This document shows, piece after piece, positions 1 through 8,384 of a DNA stretch of 25,756 nucleotides. The translations under genes and the position numbers were made by a program. Within the stretch, counting starts at the first letter, position 1. Every line of letters starts with the position of its first letter. The stretch covers positions 1 through 25,756 of IMG/VR virus record IMGVR_UViG_3300042887_004507; one strand, written 5' to 3'. The stretch is from a virus. The notes under the pieces were generated by a model. It was not told the origin of the DNA. It searched no databases and saw only the letters and a list, made by a program, of their open reading frames with translations.

Positions 1-408
1 TACGGTGCTAGATCTGCATCAGGCGGGGCATTGCTGTCAATTAATACTAGCGGATCCACCTTTTACGCTACTTCTGCATATTGGAATAATGATTACACTC
101 CATCTACAGTAGTTGTAAATAAGGCAGCATGGAATATGGTTGCAATAACTACATTAGGGGACGGTGTTGTAAACAATACAACATTATACTGTGGTAATTC
201 ATCTGGTATAAATTCAGTAACTGGCAGTTCGTCAAGTTATGCTACTCCATTAAATCTTGCAAGTTCGCAGTTAACTATCGGATCTACTGATTACTTTGGT
301 AGATGGTTTAAAGGAAGTATTGGAGCAGCAATGATTTATAATAGACAGTTATCACTTGCAGAACTTAATCAAATTTTTTATGCAACTAAAGCGAGATATG
401 GATTATGA
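1..408 (+). CDS. LamG-type (concanavalin-like) phage adhesin, C-terminal part
   Basis: The frame is open to the left edge, so only the last 135 residues are seen and the true start lies outside the window. The segment reads as the C-terminal half of a LamG/concanavalin A-like jelly-roll. Alternating strands lead to a 'W..V...' strand (WNMVAITTLG) and a late 'FKGSIGAAMIYNRQLSLAEL' strand-helix ending, which is typical of Laminin_G_3 domains in phage tail proteins. The ending (MIYNR.LS.AEL...F.A...RYGL) closely parallels the end of the next gene (MYNRALTAAEVL..FNALRGRFGI), so the two are paralogues. The stop overlaps the next start as ATGA (405-408), indicating translational coupling. Inferred role: carbohydrate-binding virion or fibre component. 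The domain class is fairly secure; the exact role is not. Confidence 0.75.
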   Translation, partial: YGARSASGGALLSINTSGSTFYATSAYWNNDYTPSTVVVNKAAWNMVAITTLGDGVVNNTTLYCGNSSGINSVTGSSSSYATPLNLASSQLTIGSTDYFGRWFKGSIGAAMIYNRQLSLAELNQIFYATKARYGL

Positions 409-1622
409 GTTTAACACACAGCCCAAATATAGTTACTGATAGTTTACTGTTAAACTTAGATTTTAAAAATCCTAAGAAATTTTCTTCAACCTTAGGCACT
501 GGGAACTTAGCACAAGCATTTACGTGGACTAGATATTTTCCAGAAAACAACGTATACACTACTGGAATAGATGCACCGGATGGTAGTATGACCGCAGTTA
601 GAATGTCATGTAGAACTACTGGATCTAGCGTATTGCGGTGTACATTTACTACACCATTTACGCCAAATGGCACTGACACGTATGTTGTAAGTTTTTATGT
701 TAGAAAAATAAGTGGTACAGCCTCGACTAGTGGACAGCTAACTTATGACTTGGCAGATGCAACTCCAAGTGGTGACTACTTACCTCAACTAGTAACTGGA
801 AAATGGGTTAGAGTAGTAGTTTCTGCAGTTCCGACTGCGGTTGTTAAAAGTTTTTTTGATGTATTAAGTGATAATACTAATGATTATGTATTAGATTTTT
901 GGGGTGTAAAAGTAGAAAATCTTACATCTGTTGCGCCGATGCCATTTAAAGATACAGTTGGTGGTTATACTATGAATTTGTATCGTAATCAATTTACTAC
1001 AGTAAATGAAGATAGTATAACATTTACTAGAAGTGCATCTACTCCAAAAGATGGTCCGTGCATGTATTTAACTGCAACAGGTAATTTAACCGCTGCAAAC
1101 TTCATGTATAATAATTTTACATGGGAAGTATGGTTTAAAATAAATGATATTAACCCAGGTGTGTATGCAGGCAACGAAGCGTGGAGTAACCTTATAATGT
1201 ATAGAGGTTGGCATGCAGGATTTATGTATACTGCAACTGGTCTAGTATTTACAATGTTTACTGGTGCATCAACTTCGGTTACTACTGCATCATGGTCTGT
1301 AGGTACATCCGGATCTCATATAAATCAAGGAACCTGGTATCAAGTTTTACTTGTTAGAACAGGGGATGTTTTTACCCCTTATGTTAATGGTGCTCCATTA
1401 GGTACAGGATCTACAACTGCAACTTCAGTAACTGGTATTAATACCCAAAATGATATATTTTTAGGTGGAGTAGGTTATGGCGGCGGTTCCGGGGCCATTG
1501 CAACTGATTATAATTATTTCCCAAAAAACACAATTGCAAACTCAAAAATGTATAACCGTGCGCTAACTGCAGCAGAAGTATTACAAAATTTTAATGCCCT
1601 AAGAGGCAGATTTGGTATTTAA
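405..1622 (+). CDS. LamG-domain phage structural/adhesin protein
   Basis: 405 residues. The N-terminus (VTDSLLLNLDFKNPKKF) matches the first strand commonly seen in phage LamG proteins. A beta-rich carbohydrate-binding-module-like stretch follows at about residues 35-175. A second jelly-roll runs from about residue 220 to the end, with FTWEVWFKIND, WYQVLLVRTGD, PYVNGAPLG and the closing MYNRALTAAEVLQNF. No catalytic motif is evident. Translation is probably coupled to the upstream paralogue through ATGA. The stop codon (1620-1622) lies inside the promoter-containing repeat that precedes the giant fibre, so the gene ends exactly at a cassette boundary. Inferred role: glycan-binding component of the tail-fibre apparatus. 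Being directly upstream of the fibre supports this but does not prove it. Confidence 0.78.
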   Translation: MSLTHSPNIVTDSLLLNLDFKNPKKFSSTLGTGNLAQAFTWTRYFPENNVYTTGIDAPDGSMTAVRMSCRTTGSSVLRCTFTTPFTPNGTDTYVVSFYVRKISGTASTSGQLTYDLADATPSGDYLPQLVTGKWVRVVVSAVPTAVVKSFFDVLSDNTNDYVLDFWGVKVENLTSVAPMPFKDTVGGYTMNLYRNQFTTVNEDSITFTRSASTPKDGPCMYLTATGNLTAANFMYNNFTWEVWFKINDINPGVYAGNEAWSNLIMYRGWHAGFMYTATGLVFTMFTGASTSVTTASWSVGTSGSHINQGTWYQVLLVRTGDVFTPYVNGAPLGTGSTTATSVTGINTQNDIFLGGVGYGGGSGAIATDYNYFPKNTIANSKMYNRALTAAEVLQNFNALRGRFGI

Positions 1623-1987
1623 TAAATACATAATAATAAAAAGGACACACAATGGCATTAGCTGATAAAAATATAGTCATTACACCAAATATAAGCGCAG
1701 CAAGCGACCCTAAGATTGTATTTTCTGGGGCAGATTTAAGTACTACAGCTCAGAATATTACGTTAACTGCATACCCAACTTTAAATGGTATGCTTAGTTT
1801 TGATGGTTCAAATGGACAATTACTTTCCGTTACTAATAGTTTAACTGGAACTATATTTGCAGCAAATGACGTATCTGGTATCCCAAGTATAGAAGTTCTT
1901 GATACTGGTTTAGTAAAACTAGCACAATATGGCGGTAACGTATTAATTGGTACTGGTACAGATGACGGAATTAACAAGTTACAAGTA
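1616..1987 (+). repeat. Direct repeat copy A: promoter plus fibre N-terminus
   Basis: Aligns without gaps to 15549-15920 (constant offset 13,933). The 372 bp hold the AATAAATA element, RBS, start codon and the first 112 codons of a fibre. Only scattered substitutions separate the copies. Similarity stops abruptly after the LQV codons of both genes, as expected for an exchangeable fibre-attachment cassette or a substrate for homologous recombination. Confidence 0.92.
1621..1628 (+). promoter_or_regulatory. Late-promoter-like element AATAAATA before giant fibre
   Basis: AATAAATA differs from the T4 late consensus TATAAATA at the first base only and ends 23 nt before the ATG at 1652. An AAAAAGGA Shine-Dalgarno stretch lies between them. 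The same element with the same spacing precedes the second fibre (15554), is found 22 nt before the glycosyltransferase (8355), and occurs as GATAAATA 24 nt before gp14 (minus strand). The constant spacing is the main support, because such 8-mers are common in AT-rich DNA. Confidence 0.55.
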
Positions 1988-4900
1988 GCATCAGTAAAGA
2001 TTTCATCATCTTTAGTTTTACCAAATACAACAACGTTGCCCACATCTCCAGTTACTGGTAATTTACGATATAACACTACTTCAGATAAATTTGAAGGCTA
2101 CAGCTTGGCAGGATGGGGAGCAATTGGCGGTGGTGGTACTACATTAGATGCCAATAACAACTTAAAAATTGGTACTGGCGCACTTGGTGCTAATACCACT
2201 GGTGCTAATAACTTTGCCGTTGGAACTAGCGCACTTGGTGCTAATACCACTGGTGTTAATAACTTTGCCGTTGGAACTAGCGCACTTGCTGCTAATACCA
2301 CTGGTAAAAATAACTTTGCTCAAGGTTATTGCGCACTTAAATCTAATACTACTGGTTGTAATAACTTTGCTGTTGGAAATTACGCACTTTTTTCCAATAC
2401 TGGTATTAATAACTATGCTCAAGGATATAAAGCACTCTATTCCAATACTACCGGTATTAATAACTTTGCTAGTGGATTTTGTACACTGTATTCCAATACC
2501 ACTGGTGTGGATAACATTGCTATTGGAAAGCAATCACTTGCTAGCAATACTACCGGTTGGAGTAACTTTGCTCAAGGATATCGCGCACTTTATTCTAATA
2601 CCACTGGTTTTAATAACTTTGCTCAAGGAGGTTGCGCACTTTATTTCAATTCCACTGGTTGTCATAACACTGCGATTGGATATAAAGCACTTGGTGCTAA
2701 TACTACCGGTCAAAGTAACTTTGCTCAAGGATATAAAGCACTTGGTGCCAATACTACTGGTTCTAATAATTTTGCTCAAGGATATAACGCACTTGCTTCT
2801 AATACTACTGGTAATAATAACTTTGCTAGTGGATATCAAGCACTTTTTTACAATACTACTGGTTGTAATAACATTGCTAGTGGATATTGCGCACTTTTTG
2901 CTAATACCACTGGTAATAATAACTTTGCTGTTGGAAATGCTGCACTTCTTAATAATACTACTGGTTCTAATAATTTTGCTCAAGGATATCTAGCACTTTA
3001 TTCCAATACTACTGGTAAAAATAATATTGCTATTGGATATTATGCACTTCGTAATAATACCACCGGTTCTAATAATACTGCATTTGGATGTAACGCACTT
3101 TATTCTAATACTACTGGTAATCATAACTTTGCTAGTGGAGCTTGCACACTGTTTGTCAATACCACCGGTTGTAATAACTTTGCTCAAGGATATAACGCAC
3201 TTTATTCCAATACTACTGGTAAAAATAACTTTGCTAGTGGAGCTTGCACACTTAATGCCAATACCACCGGTTGTAATAACTTTGCTCAAGGATATTGCGC
3301 ACTTCGCAATAATACCACTGGTAATAACAACTTTGCAATTGGATATAACGCACTTTGTGGCAATACCACCGGTTGTAATAACTTTGCTAGTGGATATCAA
3401 GCACTGTTTTTCAATACCACTGGTAATAATAACATTGCTCAAGGATATTGCGCACTTCGCAATAATACCACTGGTTGTCATAACTTTGCTAGTGGATATT
3501 TTGCACTTTGTGCCAATACCACTGGTAATAATAACACTGCTATTGGAAATCAAACACTTTATGCCAATACCACTGGTAATAGTAACTTTGCTCAAGGATA
3601 TTGGGCACTTTGTGGCAATACCACTGGTTGTAATAACGTTGCTCACGGATATTACGCACTTCGCAATAATACCACTGGTTGTAATAACTCTGCTCAAGGA
3701 TATAAAGCACTTGTTTCCAATTCCACTGGTTGTAATAACTTTGCTCAAGGATATAAAGCACTTTTTTCTAATACCACTGGTAACAATAACATTGCAGTTG
3801 GGTGTTGTGCGTTATATAGCGCAAATGCTACTGGAAATAACATCGCAATTGGGGCTGATGCTGGTAAGTCGTTAACTACTGGGGTTAATAATACCATTAT
3901 TGGTCAATTAACTGGTACTGCTGGGCTAAGTGGTACAGTACTGATTGGTGCTGGTACAACAGAACGAATCAAAGTTGATGCTACTGGGTTATCAATTAAT
4001 GGTGTTGCGTTTAGTGGTGGCGGTGGTGGTACTACATTAGATGCAAATGGCAATTTAAAAATTGGTACAGGTTCACTTGCTGTTAATACTACTGGTACTA
4101 ATAACTTTGCTGTTGGATGTAGAACACTTTGTAGCAATACCATTGGTAATAATAACGTTGCTCAAGGATATTGGGCACTTGCTCTTAATACCACCGGTAA
4201 TAATAACGTTGCTGTTGGATATCGAGCACTTATGGCCAATACTAGCGGTAGTCATAACACCGCTTTTGGATGTGCAGCACTTTGTGGCAATACTACTGGT
4301 AATCAGAACTTTGCTAGTGGAACTTATGCACTTTTTGCCAATACCACTGGTTGTAATAACTTTGCTCAAGGATACCAAACACTTCGTTATAATACCACTG
4401 GTTGTAATAACTTTGCTAGTGGATATCAGGCACTTTGTGGCAATACCACTGGTTGTCATAACTTTGCTCAAGGATATCAGGCACTTCGTGGCAATACCAC
4501 TGGTTGTAATAACACTGCAATTGGATATTTTGCACTTGCTTCTAATACCACCGGTAAACATAACTTTGCTGGTGGATATTTTGCACTTTGTGGCAATACC
4601 ACTGGTAATAGTAACTTTGCTCAAGGATATTGCGCACTTGTTTCCAATACCACTGGTTGTTATAATATTGCGATTGGATATAACGCACTTTTTTCCAATA
4701 CCAGTGGTTGTAATAACACTGCGTTTGGAGTTCGATCACTTTATTTCAACACCACTGGTAATTATAACTATGCTCAAGGATATCAAGCACTTTATAAGAA
4801 TACAACTGGTACTAATAACTTTGCTCAAGGCTATAACGCACTTAACGCTAATACCACTGGTAATAATAACTTTGCTCATGGATATGTTGCACTTTGTAAA

Positions 4901-7774
4901 AATACCGGTGGTAAAAATAACTTTGCTAGTGGATATTTTGCACTTTGGAACAATACCACTGGTTCTAATAATTTTGCTCAAGGATATAACGCACTTTATA
5001 GTAATACCACTGGTTATAATAACTTTGCTCAAGGATATTGCGCACTTTATTCCAATACTACTGGTAGTAATAACACTGCTATTGGAACCGCTGCACTTCG
5101 TTATAATACCGCTGGTAGTAATAATGTTTCTCAAGGATATCTAGCACTTTATTGCAATTCTACTGGTTCTAATAACTTTGCAGTTGGACTTTGTACATCT
5201 TATTGCAATTCTACTGGTTCTAATAACATTGCTCAAGGAGCTTACGCACTTCGTAATAATACCACTGGTAACAATAACATTGCAGTTGGGTGTTGTGCGT
5301 TATATAGCGTAAATGCTACTGGAAATAACATCGCAATTGGGGCTAACGCTGGTCAATCGTTGACTACTGGGGTTAATAATACCATTATTGGTCAATTATC
5401 TGGTACCGCTGGTCTAAGTGATACAGTACTAATTGGTGCTGGTACAACAGAACGAATCAAAGTTGATGCTACTGGGTTATCAATTAACGGCACTGCATTT
5501 AGTGGTGGTGGCAGTACTACATTAGATGCAAATGGCAACTTAAAAATTGGAACTGGGGCACTTGTTGCTAATACCACCGGTGCTAATAACTTTGCTGTTG
5601 GATGTAGAACACTTTGTAGCAATACCATTGGTAATAATAACGTTGCTCAAGGATATTGGGCACTTGCTCTTAATACCACTGGTAATAATAACGTTGCTGT
5701 TGGATATCGAGCACTTATGGCCAATACCTCCGGTAATCATAACACCGCTTTTGGATGTGCAGCACTTTGTGGAAATACCACTGGTAGTCATAACTTTGCT
5801 AGTGGAACTTATGCACTTTTTGCCAATACTAATGGTTGTCATAACTTTGCTCAAGGATATCAAGCACTTCGCTACAATACCACTGGTTGTAATAACTTTG
5901 CTAGTGGATATACTGCACTTTGTGGCAATACCACTGGTTGTCATAACTTTGCTCAAGGATATCAGGCACTTCGTGGCAATACCACTGGTTGTAATAACAC
6001 TGCAATTGGAAATCAAACACTTTGTGCCAATACCACCGGTAAACATAACTTTGCTCAAGGATATTACGCACTTAAATCTAATACTACTGGTAATAATAAC
6101 TTTGCTAGTGGATATTTTGCACTTAATGCCAATACCACTGGTAATAATAACTTTGCTCAAGGATATCAAGCACTTGCTTCTAATACTACTGGTATTAATA
6201 ACATTGTAATTGGAAATCAAGCACTTTATAATAATACCACTGGTAGTTATAACTTTGCCAGTGGTTTTCAAACACTTCGTTTAAATACTACAGGTAGTCA
6301 TAACTTTGCTGTTGGAGCTTGCGCACTGTATGCCAATACCACTGGTAATAATAACTTTGCTCAAGGATATTGGGCACTTAAAGCAAATACCACTGGTTGT
6401 AATAACTTTGCTCAAGGATATCTAGCACTTAAATCCAATACTACTGGTTGTAATAACGTTGCTCACGGATATTACGCACTTGCTGCAAATACCACTGGTT
6501 CTAATAACACTGCGATTGGATATAACGCACTTTATTCCAATACCAATGGTAAGCATAACTTTGCTCAAGGATACAACGCACTTTATAATAATACCACTGG
6601 TTGGAATAACTTTGCTCAAGGATATTACGCACTTTATTCCAATACTACTGGTAATAATAACATTGCAGTTGGGTGTTGTGCGTTATACAACTCAAACGCT
6701 ACTGGTAATAACATTGCAATTGGGGCTGATGCTGGTAAGTCGTTAACTACTGGGGTTAATAATACTATTATTGGGCAATTAACAGCTAGTGCTGGTCTAA
6801 GTAATACAGTACTGATCGGTGCTGGTACAACAGAACGAATCAAAGTTGATTCTACTGGGTTATCGATTAATGGTGTTGCGGTTGGTAGTGCAACAAATTT
6901 TGGATTTAAAAATAGACTCATTAATGGTCAATTTAACATAAGCCAACGTGGTATTGCTGCACAAACTATAACTGCAGGAGTAACTGTACCAACAGTATCA
7001 ACTGGCTATCAATTAGATAGATGGTTTGGTTATAGTACTGGTGCTAATGTGACAATACAACCTGTTGTTGTTAGCGGTATAATTTCAGGTCAGGTAACTG
7101 GAGCAGCTAGTGTATTAACTGTCGGTATAGGGCAAAGAATTGAATCACTGAATTCACAAGACCTTGCTGGTAAGAATGTTACATTATCATTTTGGGCTAG
7201 TAATTCATTATTAACTACAATGAATGTTGCTATTTCTTATGCAACCACATCGGATACATTTGGAACAATCGGTACACCAACTAAAACATTGATTACAAAT
7301 ACAAATTTTGCAATAACAGCTACCTTGACCTCATATTCAATGACATTTTTAATGCCAAGTGCAGCATTAACTGGTGTAGAAATATTATTTACTGTTGGAG
7401 CGCAAACAAGTGGCACATGGAACATTGGACAAGCTCAATTTGAGCAGGGTAGTGCTGCAACCACTTTTGATTATAGACCTATTGGCGCAGAAATGTTGTT
7501 TTGTCAACGATACCTAGAAGTAATAGCAACAAATCTATTTAGATGGTCTGGTTATAACCCAACAGCAGCTTCTGCAAATAATTATGGAACTATACCAATG
7601 CAAGCAATTAAGCGAATAACGCCAACAACTGTAATGTCATTTGCTGCAAATAATGTAAGTGCTGTGAGTTTAGTGAGTAATCCCACTTCTCTAGCTTTTA
7701 CTGCAACAAATACAGCAGTTGGTTTTTGGCTTTTTTATAATTCAGCTGCTGCAACAATAAATGCGGAGCTTTAA
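1652..7774 (+). CDS. Giant repeat tail fibre/adhesin (about 80 x 17-residue repeats)
   Basis: 2040 residues. Residues 1-162 form an N-terminal attachment region (MALADKNIVITPNIS...) that is nearly identical to the start of the fibre at 15585. Residues 163 to about 1745 are three blocks beginning at residues 163, 794 and 1289. Each opens with TTLDAN.NLKIGTG, runs through tandem copies of NTTGxNNFAxGYxALxx, and closes with a cap (IAIGA.AG.SLTTGVNN, then LIGAGTTERIKVD, then GLSING). The N-x-A-x-G pattern resembles YadA/Hep_Hag trimeric beta-roll heads (TMF-type repeats), so a long trimeric shaft is likely. Residues from about 1749 (FKNRLINGQFNISQRG...LDRWF...FEQG...FDYRP...CQRY) match a common phage-fibre C-terminal carbohydrate-binding domain. 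No peptidase S74 chaperone domain follows. A good RBS (AAAAAGGA) supports the start. Inferred role: host receptor binding. Confidence 0.85.
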   Translation: MALADKNIVITPNISAASDPKIVFSGADLSTTAQNITLTAYPTLNGMLSFDGSNGQLLSVTNSLTGTIFAANDVSGIPSIEVLDTGLVKLAQYGGNVLIGTGTDDGINKLQVASVKISSSLVLPNTTTLPTSPVTGNLRYNTTSDKFEGYSLAGWGAIGGGGTTLDANNNLKIGTGALGANTTGANNFAVGTSALGANTTGVNNFAVGTSALAANTTGKNNFAQGYCALKSNTTGCNNFAVGNYALFSNTGINNYAQGYKALYSNTTGINNFASGFCTLYSNTTGVDNIAIGKQSLASNTTGWSNFAQGYRALYSNTTGFNNFAQGGCALYFNSTGCHNTAIGYKALGANTTGQSNFAQGYKALGANTTGSNNFAQGYNALASNTTGNNNFASGYQALFYNTTGCNNIASGYCALFANTTGNNNFAVGNAALLNNTTGSNNFAQGYLALYSNTTGKNNIAIGYYALRNNTTGSNNTAFGCNALYSNTTGNHNFASGACTLFVNTTGCNNFAQGYNALYSNTTGKNNFASGACTLNANTTGCNNFAQGYCALRNNTTGNNNFAIGYNALCGNTTGCNNFASGYQALFFNTTGNNNIAQGYCALRNNTTGCHNFASGYFALCANTTGNNNTAIGNQTLYANTTGNSNFAQGYWALCGNTTGCNNVAHGYYALRNNTTGCNNSAQGYKALVSNSTGCNNFAQGYKALFSNTTGNNNIAVGCCALYSANATGNNIAIGADAGKSLTTGVNNTIIGQLTGTAGLSGTVLIGAGTTERIKVDATGLSINGVAFSGGGGGTTLDANGNLKIGTGSLAVNTTGTNNFAVGCRTLCSNTIGNNNVAQGYWALALNTTGNNNVAVGYRALMANTSGSHNTAFGCAALCGNTTGNQNFASGTYALFANTTGCNNFAQGYQTLRYNTTGCNNFASGYQALCGNTTGCHNFAQGYQALRGNTTGCNNTAIGYFALASNTTGKHNFAGGYFALCGNTTGNSNFAQGYCALVSNTTGCYNIAIGYNALFSNTSGCNNTAFGVRSLYFNTTGNYNYAQGYQALYKNTTGTNNFAQGYNALNANTTGNNNFAHGYVALCKNTGGKNNFASGYFALWNNTTGSNNFAQGYNALYSNTTGYNNFAQGYCALYSNTTGSNNTAIGTAALRYNTAGSNNVSQGYLALYCNSTGSNNFAVGLCTSYCNSTGSNNIAQGAYALRNNTTGNNNIAVGCCALYSVNATGNNIAIGANAGQSLTTGVNNTIIGQLSGTAGLSDTVLIGAGTTERIKVDATGLSINGTAFSGGGSTTLDANGNLKIGTGALVANTTGANNFAVGCRTLCSNTIGNNNVAQGYWALALNTTGNNNVAVGYRALMANTSGNHNTAFGCAALCGNTTGSHNFASGTYALFANTNGCHNFAQGYQALRYNTTGCNNFASGYTALCGNTTGCHNFAQGYQALRGNTTGCNNTAIGNQTLCANTTGKHNFAQGYYALKSNTTGNNNFASGYFALNANTTGNNNFAQGYQALASNTTGINNIVIGNQALYNNTTGSYNFASGFQTLRLNTTGSHNFAVGACALYANTTGNNNFAQGYWALKANTTGCNNFAQGYLALKSNTTGCNNVAHGYYALAANTTGSNNTAIGYNALYSNTNGKHNFAQGYNALYNNTTGWNNFAQGYYALYSNTTGNNNIAVGCCALYNSNATGNNIAIGADAGKSLTTGVNNTIIGQLTASAGLSNTVLIGAGTTERIKVDSTGLSINGVAVGSATNFGFKNRLINGQFNISQRGIAAQTITAGVTVPTVSTGYQLDRWFGYSTGANVTIQPVVVSGIISGQVTGAASVLTVGIGQRIESLNSQDLAGKNVTLSFWASNSLLTTMNVAISYATTSDTFGTIGTPTKTLITNTNFAITATLTSYSMTFLMPSAALTGVEILFTVGAQTSGTWNIGQAQFEQGSAATTFDYRPIGAEMLFCQRYLEVIATNLFRWSGYNPTAASANNYGTIPMQAIKRITPTTVMSFAANNVSAVSLVSNPTSLAFTATNTAVGFWLFYNSAAATINAEL
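2138..4030 (+). repeat. Fibre repeat block 1 (about 33 units of 51 bp plus cap)
   Basis: Codons 163-793 of the giant fibre. After the TTLDANNNLKIGTGAL lead-in I count about 33 tandem 17-residue (51-bp) units, one of them a residue short (NTGINNYAQG...). The cap (about 3784-4030) ends in a Gly-rich linker. Positions 1-4, 6-7, 9, 11 and 15 of the unit are nearly fixed (N-T-T-G, N-N, A, G, L). Positions 5, 10, 13, 16 and 17 vary. Confidence 0.9.
4031..5515 (+). repeat. Fibre repeat block 2 (about 25 units plus cap)
   Basis: Codons 794-1288 of the giant fibre, with the same lead-in, 17-residue units and cap architecture as block 1. The first 495 bp (4031-4525) align without gaps to 5516-6010 in block 3, so these two blocks share a recent duplication or gene conversion. 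The later units differ in order and identity between the blocks. Confidence 0.9.
5516..6888 (+). repeat. Fibre repeat block 3 (about 23 units plus cap)
   Basis: Codons 1289 to about 1746 of the giant fibre. The opening nine units match block 2 in order and almost base for base. The following units are a different assortment. The cap ends at GLSINGVAVGSATN and runs directly into the C-terminal binding domain rather than a Gly-rich linker. Confidence 0.9.
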
Positions 7775-7824
7775 ATGCATACAACAGTACAATTTTAACA
7801 ATTAATTCGGAGATAATATAATTT

Positions 7825-8094
7825 ATGTATAAAACAATAATCAATTCGTTGTCAATATTACGAGTAGCTGATAACGCATTTATACCTGCGTCAGCTTCAA
7901 ATTTAGATTACATGCAATATATAGCATGGTTAGAAGAAGGGAATATTCCGGAGATGTCAACCGGAATAGCATGTGAAGAAATGTTAGCTGACACAATACT
8001 AGACCCTCCTGAGCATATTATGATCTATATACCTCAACCTAATAATGACCCTGTTGATTTTAGTAATACAACGTCGTTAAATTTAACTAACTAG
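7825..8094 (+). CDS. Small fibre-associated protein
   Basis: 89 residues. The core LRVADNAFIPASASNLDYMQYIAWLEEGN resembles a short module (ADNAFIP...N.DY..YLAWL.EGN.P) that is common just downstream of, or within, phage tail-fibre genes. Its exact function is not established; fibre assembly or capping is possible. The start is supported by a GGAG motif at 7809-7812 upstream of the ATG at 7825. The C-terminus (DFSNTTSLNLTN) looks ragged and the gene is followed by decayed coding sequence, so its 3' end may have been rebuilt by recombination. It has no membrane segment or signal peptide. Confidence 0.6.
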   Translation: MYKTIINSLSILRVADNAFIPASASNLDYMQYIAWLEEGNIPEMSTGIACEEMLADTILDPPEHIMIYIPQPNNDPVDFSNTTSLNLTN

Positions 8095-8315
8095 TAATAA
8101 TGCCAGCACATTTACTAATAATTTAATTGAATTAGATAATTCAAAATTTATAGTAAGTTAATACGAATAATCCAGGCAAACTATTACCAGTTGCAATTAA
8201 AGCTATTCAAGAATTATCTAAAAAACTTCAAGTGTTAACTAATCAAAATATCGAACTTCAAGTAGAAAAACAAAAAAATTGGTTAAAAATTAAGGCATAC
8301 TGCTTATTAAGTTAA
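8095..8315 (+). pseudogene. Relic of a tail-fibre C-terminus (S74-like terminal helix)
   Basis: No intact gene with a start codon is present. The frame open from 8157 to the TAA at 8313 reads NNPGKLLPVAIKAIQELSKK and continues with a Gln/Lys/Asn-rich helix to WLKIKAYCLLS. 'IKAIQELS.K...L' is the usual ending of fibre proteins carrying an intramolecular chaperone (peptidase S74). A short open stretch in another frame (about 8095-8158) may be further debris. I infer the leftover 3' end of a replaced fibre gene. Confidence 0.55.
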
Positions 8316-8332
8316 GTAGTATGCCTGTTTCT
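8294..8332 (+). terminator. Rho-independent-type terminator of fibre block
   Basis: A 13-bp stem is formed by GGCATACTGCTTA (8294-8306) and TAAGTAGTATGCC (8313-8325), with one G.U pair and a TTAAGT loop. It is followed by the T-rich TGTTTCTTC. It separates the fibre transcription unit from the glycan block, whose own promoter-like elements begin at 8355. Confidence 0.72.
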
Positions 8333-8354
8333 TCTGCACTACATCATTTCATTT

Positions 8355-8376
8355 AATAAATATGATAAAATAAATA
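8355..8376 (+). promoter_or_regulatory. Tandem late-promoter-like elements before glycan block
   Basis: Two AATAAATA octamers lie at 8355-8362 and 8369-8376. The first ends 22 nt before the ATG at 8385, matching the spacing seen before both fibres and gp14. They follow directly after the terminator, where an operon promoter is expected. No clear Shine-Dalgarno separates them from the start codon. Confidence 0.5.
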
Positions 8377-8384
8377 TTACTTAA

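Noticed and set aside
386-679. 97-residue minus-strand frame across the junction of the two LamG genes
   Set aside because: It is antisense to two coupled coding regions, and its sequence shows no domain or start signals.
2138-6888. CRISPR-like array
   Set aside because: The repeats are contiguous 51-bp coding units in one open frame, with no unique spacers and no cas genes nearby.
2098-6921. Many long open frames antisense to and out of frame with the giant fibre, with their own periodic repeats
   Set aside because: The 51-bp unit is a multiple of three, so any stop-free alternative frame stays open through the array. The predicted peptides are simple repeats (for example SKVITTSGIGTKC) and lack RBS or conserved domains.
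1652-7774. Diversity-generating retroelement target in the fibre
   Set aside because: No reverse transcriptase, template repeat or adenine-biased variable region is seen. Variation follows repeat shuffling instead.
6895-7774. Peptidase S74 intramolecular chaperone at the end of the giant fibre
   Set aside because: The C-terminal domain is the NRLINGQF...CQRY type. No S74 catalytic region or terminal 'AIQEL' helix is present in this gene; a relic of such a helix lies further downstream.
7775-7800. Tiny frame starting at the ATG just after the giant fibre stop
   Set aside because: It has only a few codons before a stop. Probably chance.
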